64,000 nt of DNA, taken from the NCBI GenBank assembly GCA_030827135.1, contig JAURFE010000003.1, positions 76,923 through 140,922 of the forward strand, given 5' to 3'. The notes under the pieces are model-generated. The model worked only from the letters and a program-made list of their open reading frames with translations. It did not search any database and was not told where the DNA came from. Position numbers and translations under genes: made by a program. This document shows, one piece after another, positions 43,031 through 50,425 of this stretch. The first letter of the stretch is position 1. Each line of letters starts with the position of its first letter. This stretch comes from Vicinamibacterales bacterium (GTDB taxonomy: Bacteria; Acidobacteriota; Vicinamibacteria; Vicinamibacterales; SCN-69-37).

Positions 43031-43387
43031 ATGGCCGCTACGCTTGAGACGTTTCCGAATCCCCGCCCCAGCCGTGACTACGAAATCGACATCCGGTGTC
43101 CGGAGTTCACCTCCATGTGCCCGAAGACGGGGCTGCCGGATTTCGGCGAGATCCGAATCCAGTACACCCCGGGCGACACCTGCATCGAACTGAAGTCGCT
43201 GAAGTACTACATGCTCGACTATCGCAACCAGGGCATCTTCTACGAGGCTGCCACCAACAAGATCCTCGACGACCTGGTGGCCGCCTGCGCACCCCGCCGC
43301 ATGACGGTCACCGGTTCCTTCACCGCTCGCGGGGGCATCTCTACTTCGGTCGTGGTCACCCATCCCCACACCCCGGCGAGTTCATAG
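43031..43387 (+). CDS. queF: NADPH-dependent 7-cyano-7-deazaguanine reductase QueF (short type)
   Basis: 118 residues from ATG 43031. Catalytic Cys30 ([12 protein letters not shown]), Asp37, and the substrate-binding [20 protein letters not shown] with Glu72. It reduces preQ0 to preQ1 for queuosine in tRNA. The length is that of unimodular QueF. No other queuosine genes are nearby; it is divergent from the HU gene. Confidence 0.94.
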   Translation: MAATLETFPNPRPSRDYEIDIRCPEFTSMCPKTGLPDFGEIRIQYTPGDTCIELKSLKYYMLDYRNQGIFYEAATNKILDDLVAACAPRRMTVTGSFTARGGISTSVVVTHPHTPASS

Positions 43388-43393
43388 TCGATT

Positions 43394-43424
43394 GGTTCAC
43401 GGTTCAGCGGTGAACCGATGAACC
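43394..43424. repeat. GGTTCA-type inverted repeat, small copy
   Basis: GGTTCACGGTTCA faces TGAACCGATGAACC over GCGG, in the 121-nt gap between queF and the helicase gene. An additional direct pair AACCAGG follows. Confidence 0.75.
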
Positions 43425-43508
43425 AGGAACCAGGAACCCGGTTTGCAGTACCGGGAGGGTCGTGCCCCACGCCTGACGTGCAGGCGTGCAGGGGTGGCAA
43501 AAACTGCA

Positions 43509-45635
43509 ATGGCCGAGGTATGGATTCGCAGGCGGCGGTGGACGATTGTTGACGAACGACGCGGCGAAGGACTGACGGCGCTGCGCGTTTCGGGCGGGCG
43601 CGACGAGGCCACCCGGAGCTTCCTGCTTCCCTGTGACACGGCGATCGCAAACCGCGTCAGACGCCCGCGACGGGTCGGAATGGCCCAGGCCCTCGCGCGA
43701 CTCGCTGGACACGTCGTCCGGTCCTCCGCCGCATTTACACCAGCCTCGTTGTGCGAAGCGCGCCTCGACATCCTGCCTTTCCAGCTCGAGCCGACACTCG
43801 CCGTGTGCGCGGGACGCCGACGCGTGCTCATTGCGGATGGCGTCGGCATGGGCAAGACCGTGCAGGCCGGCCTCCTGCTGCACACCATCCTGTCGCGACA
43901 CGCCGATGCCCGCTGCCTTGTGGTGGCGCCCGCAACCCTGCTGTCCCAGTGGGCGGATGAACTGCGCTCTCGATTCGACCTCATCGCCCGGATTGCGGAC
44001 ACCGTGTCGCTCGCAAGACTGCGCGCGTCAGCGCCGTATCTTTCGAATCCCTGGCTTCAACCCGGCATCTGGCTCACGTCGGCGGACTTCCTCAAACAAC
44101 CGCACGTCCGCGATGCGCTGCCGACATCCCCCTGGTCGCTGGTTGTGTGCGACGAGGCCCATCAGTTGTCGGGCGACTCGCAGCGGCACCAGGCCCTGCA
44201 TCATCTCGCCGCAGCCGCGGACGCCGCAGTCCTGCTGACCGCGACGCCTCATGACGGCGATGAAGGGCGCTACCGCCGGTTGCTCGCCCTGGGCGCGCGC
44301 GGCGACACCCTGACACGCTTCCAGCGGTCTCGCCCGACTGACGATGCACGACGACGGACGCGGTGGGTGCGGGTGCCCCTGTTCACCGAGGACCTGCGCG
44401 TGCTCCGGGCGATCGACGCGTTTGAACGCTCGGCGCGGCCGGTCGACGGGCATCCCGGGCTCGGTTTGATCTGCGCGCTGTTCAGGCGCCGCGCGTTGTC
44501 CTCGCCGGCGGCCCTGGCGCGATCCCTGGAGCGCAGACTCATGGTCCTTGAGGGCTGTGACGAGCCGCGCGACGTGTGGCGGCAGCCGGACCTGTTCGAC
44601 GACGACATTCTCGCGGGCGACGAAGCCGAGATTCTCTCGAGCGCGAGTGGCGTACCCGTCGGACGCGAGCGCGCATGGGTGCGTCGCCTCCAGCATCTCG
44701 ACATCAGCGGCCGTCATGGCAGTCGCACCCGCGGGCTCGCCGCGCTGCTGCGCCGATCACAAGACGCCGCAGTGATCTTCACGCACTATCGGGACTCGCT
44801 GCCGGCGATCCTCGCGGCCGTGCCGTCGTGGCGGCGGGCGGCGGTGATGCACGGGGGACTGACGGCTGCGGAACAACAGGACGCGGTGCGGGCGTTCCTT
44901 GATCACCGCGTGGACACGCTGGTGGCCACGGACGTCGCGAGTCAGGGTCTCAACCTCCAGTCAGCGGCGCGATGGGCGATCAGTTTTGATGTTCCGTGGA
45001 CGCCGCTCCGGTTCGAACAGCGCATCGGGCGCGTGGACCGGATCGGCCAGACGCGGCGCGTCCACGCCACGGTGCTCACCACGCGGCATCAGTGCGACCT
45101 TGAGGCTCGCGAACGGTTGAACGCTCGAACGCAGGTGAGCGAGCGGGTGCCGGTTGCGTCGTGCCGCCGATGGATCCGCACGGCGGAGGGGTGTGCGCGC
45201 TGGAGTGATACCCAGCGCCGTCTGACTCGCCACTGGCGGCATCACGGAGAACCTCGTCCGTGTGAAGCCGTTGTCGCGTCGGCGTTCATCGCGCGGTGGC
45301 TGGGCCACGCGGCACCGGGCATCGCCTGTTACGAGGTGCCTCTTGTGCGCTCGACCGGCGAGGTGCTTGAGCGGCGCGTGGTCGCGGTGCCGCTGGAGAC
45401 GCCGGTGACCGCCGTGGCCGCCCGGTGCGCCAGGCGGGCGGCGGCGCTGGCTCGACGCCTCCAGTTGCGCGCAGCGCGGCAGAGTCGCTGGCCGCATCAA
45501 GGTGAAACCGCCACCCAACCGAGTCTGTTTACGCGCAGCGCCCACGACGGCGCGCTCAAACCCAGCGCGCCCGGCGCGCCCTGCGTCGCTGTCGGCACGC
45601 CGCGGCTGGTGGTGCGGTTTGTGAGGCGGCCATGA
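43509..45635 (+). CDS. SNF2-type DNA helicase/translocase of a methyltransferase module
   Basis: 708 residues from ATG 43509. Motif I GVGMGKT (111-117), Q-like FQLEPT before it, motif Ia VVAPATLLSQW, DEAH box (215-218) and LLTATPHDG (motif III). The C-terminal RecA-like domain has ATDVASQGLNLQ and QRIGRVDRIGQ (504-514). This layout matches RapA/DrmD-type SNF2 proteins. No nuclease motif was recognised. The 3' end carries a translated hairpin repeat (GALKPSAP, 681-688). The stop overlaps the methyltransferase start (ATGA), which implies coupled expression. Confidence 0.88.
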   Translation: MAEVWIRRRRWTIVDERRGEGLTALRVSGGRDEATRSFLLPCDTAIANRVRRPRRVGMAQALARLAGHVVRSSAAFTPASLCEARLDILPFQLEPTLAVCAGRRRVLIADGVGMGKTVQAGLLLHTILSRHADARCLVVAPATLLSQWADELRSRFDLIARIADTVSLARLRASAPYLSNPWLQPGIWLTSADFLKQPHVRDALPTSPWSLVVCDEAHQLSGDSQRHQALHHLAAAADAAVLLTATPHDGDEGRYRRLLALGARGDTLTRFQRSRPTDDARRRTRWVRVPLFTEDLRVLRAIDAFERSARPVDGHPGLGLICALFRRRALSSPAALARSLERRLMVLEGCDEPRDVWRQPDLFDDDILAGDEAEILSSASGVPVGRERAWVRRLQHLDISGRHGSRTRGLAALLRRSQDAAVIFTHYRDSLPAILAAVPSWRRAAVMHGGLTAAEQQDAVRAFLDHRVDTLVATDVASQGLNLQSAARWAISFDVPWTPLRFEQRIGRVDRIGQTRRVHATVLTTRHQCDLEARERLNARTQVSERVPVASCRRWIRTAEGCARWSDTQRRLTRHWRHHGEPRPCEAVVASAFIARWLGHAAPGIACYEVPLVRSTGEVLERRVVAVPLETPVTAVAARCARRAAALARRLQLRAARQSRWPHQGETATQPSLFTRSAHDGALKPSAPGAPCVAVGTPRLVVRFVRRP
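45549..45571. repeat. Hairpin repeat, coding, near the helicase C-terminus
   Basis: Stem GGCGCGCT / AGCGCGCC, loop CAAACCC; the tail is CGGC instead of CTAC. Translated as GALKPSAP, the same peptide pattern as in the E2 linker. Confidence 0.85.
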
Positions 45636-48600
45636 GCGGATTGCCGGGTGTTGGCGGCCACCTGTTCCCCATGCAGTTTCTGGCCGACCGCGCGCGGCCG
45701 GCCGATCTGCGCGAGCAGGTGTCGCTGGATGCGTGGTGGACCGGCGTCGCGGGCGCCTGTGGCCCGGCCACAGGCGCCCGCAGCGTCTTCGACCTCGTCG
45801 CGATGCCGCTGTTTGCGCGGCTTGGGTACCGTGCGCGCGCCGTCACTGTCGTGCGCGACGGGCTGACCGCGCGGCTCGACACGCCGCGCGGTCAGCCCGT
45901 GGGCCTGCACGTCCTCGGTTGGCGCGGGTGGGCGGCCCGCCCACCCGCGGTGTGGCGCGACGCCGTAGCCACCGCGCGTGACCACGGTGCCGCGTGGTGC
46001 TGGCTGCTGGCGCCACCGTACCTCTCGCTCGTGCCGGCGGGCGGGCACGCGAGCCGGCGCGCGCTCGAGTTCACATTCCCCGACGCGCTCGCGCCGGGCG
46101 CGTCGGGGATTCTGCTGACACTGGGCCACGCGACGGCGTTTGAGACCGCCGGACGCGCGCCCGGCGGCCCGGCGCGCAGCACGATCAACGCGTGGCTCGA
46201 GAACGCCGCGCACGACCACGCCCGCCTGCACAACGATTTGCAGGCGGGTGTGGTCGAGGCGCTGCACGCGCTCACGCGCGTGCTGCGCCGGCCGACAGCG
46301 CAGACGCCATCGGCATTCGACGAAGCACTCACGCTCGTCTACCGCATTCTCTTCCTGCTGTTCGCCGAATCACGCGCACTGGTGCCGATAGATCACCCGA
46401 TCTATCGCGAGGCGTACACGCTCAGCGGATTGTGTGAGGACGCCCTGCGCGCAGGCACGCTCGGCTTCTGGGACGCTCTGGCCGCCATCACCACGCTGTC
46501 GCGGACGGGCGGCCACGTGAACTCCCTGCATGTGTTTCCATTTAACGGCCACCTCTTCTCAAAACGCGCCGCGCCAACACTGGAGTCGGAACGCCGGCCC
46601 ACCGGCCCCACCCCGCGCAGCCTCGCCCGCGATCACGCGCTCCGCACAACACTGCTGGCGCTCGGCACGCGAGCCGACGCCACAGGCCGGCGGCCCCTGC
46701 ACTACGGCGACTTCGGCGTCGAACAACTCGGCGCCGTCTACGAACGGGTTCTCGACCTCGACCCGTCGACCATGGGCGACGCCCCGCCCAGGCGCCGCAC
46801 CACAAAAACGCACAGCGCAGCACGCAAAGACACCGGCACGTTCTACACGCCCCTCGCCATCGCGGACCTCACCGTTCGACACACGCTCGGTCCCCTCGTT
46901 GACGGTGCTACGTCCGACCACATCCTCAGCCTCCGGATCGTTGATCCATCGATGGGCAGTGGTGCCTTCCTGGTCGCAGCGTTGCGGTACCTCGCGACTG
47001 CATATGAGCACGCGGCTGTCGCGGAAGGCCGGTACGCACCGCTGGAGATCGACGACCACGTACGCGCAGGGTTCAGGCGCACAATCGCCCAGCGCTGTCT
47101 CTACGGGGTGGACGCCAACCCCGTCGCAGTGCAGGTGGCCCGTCTCTCGATGTGGCTGGCCACACTCGCCCACGGCAAGCCGCTCGGTTTCCTCGACCAT
47201 CGTCTTCGCGTCGGCAACAGCCTGCTCGGCACGAGGCCAGACGACGTCAGGCGTCCATTGGGGGCGCGCGACCACGTGTTGCCGCTGTTTGACGATACCG
47301 GCAGTCGCCTGCGCCACGGCATGCAACAGCTGACCACTCCACTGCTGGCGATGACGAACCAGCCTGACGAATCCGTGGACGTGGTGCGCCGGAAGGAGCG
47401 TCAGTGGGCCCATCTCATGTCGAGCGGCGGCCCCGCGGCTCGCTGGCGGCTGGCCATGCACCTGTGGTGCACACGATGGCTCTGGCCTGACTCGTCGCCG
47501 GTGCCGTCAGCTTCGGAGCTGACATCCGCCATCGACTCGATCGTGCGGGAGCGCGACACCATCGGCGGCCCCCACCTGGCCCGATGGTGTGATGCTGCGT
47601 CGGCCGTCGCAACAGAACGCGCACTGTTCCACTGGCCTGTTGAGTTTGCTGACGCGTTCTACGACGCGTCGGGTCATCCACGCCCGGATGCGGGATTTGA
47701 TGCGGTCATCGGCAATCCCCCATGGGAAATGGTGCGCCGCGACACGGGCTCCAGTCGCTCAGGCCAGGGCCGTGACCCCCTCGTGCGGTTCATCCGCGAG
47801 TCCGGACTGTTTCCCCTGTGCCGCACCGGTCACGTCAATCTCTACCAGCCGTTTGTCGACCGCGCGCTCCAGCTTCTGAGTCCGCGTGGACGCGTCGGGC
47901 TCGTCCTCCCCTGGGGATTTGCGGTCGATGACGGCGCCGCGGCGCTGCGGGAGGCCGTCATCAATACCGGCGCCCTCGACACGATCGTCGGCTTCGACAA
48001 CGCGAAGGGCCTGTTTCCCATTCATCGGGGCCTGCGTTTTGTGGTGGCCGTGTGCCGGCCTCCACGCGACAACCCAACGCCGGCAATCACGCGCGCCAGA
48101 TTTGGTGTCACGACCGCTGAGGAGGCGGACGCCATCCCAGAACGGGGCACGCCCGAGGCGAGCGCGGAGCTGCCACTGCAACTCGACCGCGACACACTGG
48201 TTCGACTTGGCGGTCCCACTCGGCGCCTGCTCGACCTGCGCCGGCCCGACGACCTCGATTGGATTGCGCGCATCCGGGTGCACCCGGCGCTCGGGTCCGG
48301 ATGGGGTGTGTCCTTCGGCCGCGAACTGAACGCATCCGACGATCGGCATCTGTTCGCGCCGCGCATCAACAACCGGTCGGGTCTGCTCGTCGCCGAGGGC
48401 AAACACATCGGGCCGTTTACGTTCGACCGGTCCGGCCCGGCGATGGTGATTGACGTCAAGGCTGCCGCCCGGCGGCTCGCGGACTGCCGGTACCGGCGAC
48501 CACGGTTGGCGTATCGGGATGTCTCTGGCGTCGGCAATACCCACGCGTTGGTCGCGACGATCATCCCCGAGGGTGTGGTCACCACCCATACCCTGTTCTG

Positions 48601-48877
48601 TCTGAGAACACCGTTGCCCCTGGACCTGCAGCATTTCCTGTGCGGCCTGTTCAACTCGGCGGTGTTCGACCGCCTCGTCCGCCTCGAAATGGGGAGCCAC
48701 GTGACGACGACGCTGGTGGAGAATCTGCCGGTGCCGCCCTGGACCGGGTCTCCGGTACAACGCGAGATCGCGGCACTGGCTGCCGGACTCCTGGACCACT
48801 GGACCCCTGGACTCCTGGACCGACTGAACGAGATCGTCCTGACCATGTATCAACTTGATGGTCTGCCTGCGTTATAG
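45632..48877 (+). CDS. Large N6-adenine DNA methyltransferase (Eco57I/PglX-like)
   Basis: 1081 residues. SAM motif I IVDPSMGSGAF (436-446), catalytic NPPW (695-698), and DTGTFYTPLAIADLTV before motif I, as in type IIG and PglX-like enzymes. The C-terminal region (about 830-1060) with NRSGLLVAEGKHIGPFTF and LENLPVP-type VENLPVPPW is the target-recognition part. The N-terminal region (about 1-250) has no clear nuclease motif. Together with the helicase it would be a two-gene modification-defence module related to, but lacking the other genes of, DISARM or BREX. The first 640 nt are unusually rich in inverted repeats. Confidence 0.88.
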   Translation: MSGLPGVGGHLFPMQFLADRARPADLREQVSLDAWWTGVAGACGPATGARSVFDLVAMPLFARLGYRARAVTVVRDGLTARLDTPRGQPVGLHVLGWRGWAARPPAVWRDAVATARDHGAAWCWLLAPPYLSLVPAGGHASRRALEFTFPDALAPGASGILLTLGHATAFETAGRAPGGPARSTINAWLENAAHDHARLHNDLQAGVVEALHALTRVLRRPTAQTPSAFDEALTLVYRILFLLFAESRALVPIDHPIYREAYTLSGLCEDALRAGTLGFWDALAAITTLSRTGGHVNSLHVFPFNGHLFSKRAAPTLESERRPTGPTPRSLARDHALRTTLLALGTRADATGRRPLHYGDFGVEQLGAVYERVLDLDPSTMGDAPPRRRTTKTHSAARKDTGTFYTPLAIADLTVRHTLGPLVDGATSDHILSLRIVDPSMGSGAFLVAALRYLATAYEHAAVAEGRYAPLEIDDHVRAGFRRTIAQRCLYGVDANPVAVQVARLSMWLATLAHGKPLGFLDHRLRVGNSLLGTRPDDVRRPLGARDHVLPLFDDTGSRLRHGMQQLTTPLLAMTNQPDESVDVVRRKERQWAHLMSSGGPAARWRLAMHLWCTRWLWPDSSPVPSASELTSAIDSIVRERDTIGGPHLARWCDAASAVATERALFHWPVEFADAFYDASGHPRPDAGFDAVIGNPPWEMVRRDTGSSRSGQGRDPLVRFIRESGLFPLCRTGHVNLYQPFVDRALQLLSPRGRVGLVLPWGFAVDDGAAALREAVINTGALDTIVGFDNAKGLFPIHRGLRFVVAVCRPPRDNPTPAITRARFGVTTAEEADAIPERGTPEASAELPLQLDRDTLVRLGGPTRRLLDLRRPDDLDWIARIRVHPALGSGWGVSFGRELNASDDRHLFAPRINNRSGLLVAEGKHIGPFTFDRSGPAMVIDVKAAARRLADCRYRRPRLAYRDVSGVGNTHALVATIIPEGVVTTHTLFCLRTPLPLDLQHFLCGLFNSAVFDRLVRLEMGSHVTTTLVENLPVPPWTGSPVQREIAALAAGLLDHWTPGLLDRLNEIVLTMYQLDGLPAL
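45749..46256. other. Carpet of coding hairpins in the methyltransferase 5' region
   Basis: Inverted repeats checked: 45749-45781 (16-bp perfect arms, 1-nt centre), 45858-45900 (18-bp perfect arms, 7-nt loop), 45923-45949 (13-bp arms), 46077-46109 (12-bp arms), 46213-46256 (18-bp arms, one G-T). All are inside the reading frame and each is a different sequence. The rest of the gene is not obviously enriched. Confidence 0.85.
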
Positions 48878-48886
48878 TCCCTTCGC

Positions 48887-50410
48887 GTGCCGAACTACGG
48901 GTTTGTCATCGATCTGAAAAAGTGCATCGGGTGCCACGCCTGCTCGATTGCGTGCAAGGCGGAACACGACATCCCGGTCGGCGTGAACCGGTGCTGGGTC
49001 AAGACGGTCGAGAAGGGCCGCTTCCCTGACGCGGAACGCCTGTTCCTGCCGGTGTTGTGCAACCAGTGCACCGACGCGCCGTGCATGAACATCTGCCCGA
49101 CCAGCGCCCTGTTCCGGCGCAAGGACGGCATCGTTGACCTGCATGGCGATGCGTGTATCGGATGCAAGGCGTGTATGGCCGCGTGTCCGTACGACCAATT
49201 GTTCATCGACCCGAACACGCGCACCGCGGAGAAGTGCAATTTCTGCGCGAACCGGATTGAGAATCAGCTGCAACCGGCGTGTGTCAGCGTGTGCCCCACC
49301 GAATGCCGCATCTTCGGCGACCTCGACGACCCGGCCACGAAGGTGGCACAGATCGTGGCCCAGCAGGACTTCACGGTGCGCAAGCCTGAGAAGGGCACCG
49401 GACCGAAGATTTTCTACCTGCAGGCCGACGACAGCATTATCAAACCCGAGATCGCCACCCGGCCCTTTATCTTCAAGGAAGGGAACGTGCATCTGCGTCC
49501 GCTGGGCGCGCTCGAACCGGATCCGCTCAACCCGGGCGCCCCGCGCGTGGACTATGACGCGCCCCACAAGAAGGCGTGGGGCATTGACCTCGTGCTCTAC
49601 CTGATGGCCAAGGGCATCTCGACGGGTGCGCTATTCCTCGGCGCACTGTTCTGGCTTCTGGGCGACACGTCCGCGCTCACCGGAATTGCCGCACCAGCAG
49701 TGGCCACCGTGTTTGCGATCGTCACCGCGGCAGTCCTGGTGTGGGACCTCGAACGCCCGGAACGGTTCTACTACATCCTGACGCGGCCCAACTGGACGTC
49801 GTGGATGGCGCGTGGTGCGTTCATCCTCACCGCACACGGCGCGGTCGCCGGCCTGTGTATGTTCGCCTGGCTCCTCGACCTCCCCATCGTCATCACTGTG
49901 CTCGCCGTGCTTGCGCTGCCCATTGCGCTTGCGGCCACCGCCTACACGGGTCTGCTCTTTGCTCAGGGGCTCGCGCGCGATCTCTGGCAGGGATGGCATC
50001 ACACGGTGGACCTGATCGCACAGGCCGCCGCCGAAGGCAGCGCGGCGTTGTTGCTCATCGCGCTGTTTGTCACCGTCGAGGCCAGCACGCTGCAGGCGTT
50101 GGGCTGGACGCTTGCCGGCGCCACGGCGGTGCACCTGCTGATTCTTGTCTCCGAACAGCTCATCCTGAAGAGCCACAGCCGGCACCATGCCCTGGCCGTG
50201 CGCGCGATTCGGTCCGGCGCGTACTCTCGACTCTTCTGGGCGGGCGCGCTCGGCCTCGGCGGCGTCGCGCCCCTGCTCCTCTTCTGGATCGCGTCGATCA
50301 CCGGCTTCTCGATGTTCGCGCTCGTGCCCATGGCGCTGGTGACACTCGCCGGCTCGCTCGCGTGGGAATACATCTGGGTGGAGGCCGGGCAATGCGTGCC
50401 GCTCTCGTAA
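48887..50410 (+). CDS. Fused Fe-S (NrfC-like) and NrfD-like membrane subunit
   Basis: 507 residues from GTG. Residues 1-190 hold four [4Fe-4S] cysteine clusters (C13, C16, C19, C23 in CIGCHACSIAC; CNQCTDAPC; CIGCKACMAAC; CNFCANR.. and CVSVCP). About 215-507 is an NrfD/PsrC-like domain with eight or so helices and DLERPERFYYIL. The two are separate proteins in most systems. There is no Tat signal. It would connect the quinone pool with the molybdopterin subunit that follows 15 nt later. Confidence 0.88.
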   Translation: MPNYGFVIDLKKCIGCHACSIACKAEHDIPVGVNRCWVKTVEKGRFPDAERLFLPVLCNQCTDAPCMNICPTSALFRRKDGIVDLHGDACIGCKACMAACPYDQLFIDPNTRTAEKCNFCANRIENQLQPACVSVCPTECRIFGDLDDPATKVAQIVAQQDFTVRKPEKGTGPKIFYLQADDSIIKPEIATRPFIFKEGNVHLRPLGALEPDPLNPGAPRVDYDAPHKKAWGIDLVLYLMAKGISTGALFLGALFWLLGDTSALTGIAAPAVATVFAIVTAAVLVWDLERPERFYYILTRPNWTSWMARGAFILTAHGAVAGLCMFAWLLDLPIVITVLAVLALPIALAATAYTGLLFAQGLARDLWQGWHHTVDLIAQAAAEGSAALLLIALFVTVEASTLQALGWTLAGATAVHLLILVSEQLILKSHSRHHALAVRAIRSGAYSRLFWAGALGLGGVAPLLLFWIASITGFSMFALVPMALVTLAGSLAWEYIWVEAGQCVPLS

Positions 50411-50425
50411 TGAGGCAATGGGCCA

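Noticed and set aside
48790-48825. Direct repeat of CTGGAC units near the methyltransferase 3' end
   Set aside because: Short and coding for a simple helix (LLDHWTPGLLDRL); no sign of a functional iteron or attachment site.
43031-48877. queF, helicase and methyltransferase as a 7-deazaguanine DNA modification (Dpd) cluster
   Set aside because: No DpdA (TGT-like) or queC/D/E genes are present and queF acts in tRNA queuosine synthesis; its position is probably coincidental.
43509-48877. The helicase-methyltransferase pair as a full DISARM or BREX system
   Set aside because: drmA, drmB, drmC, brxC and pglZ are not seen on either side within the window.
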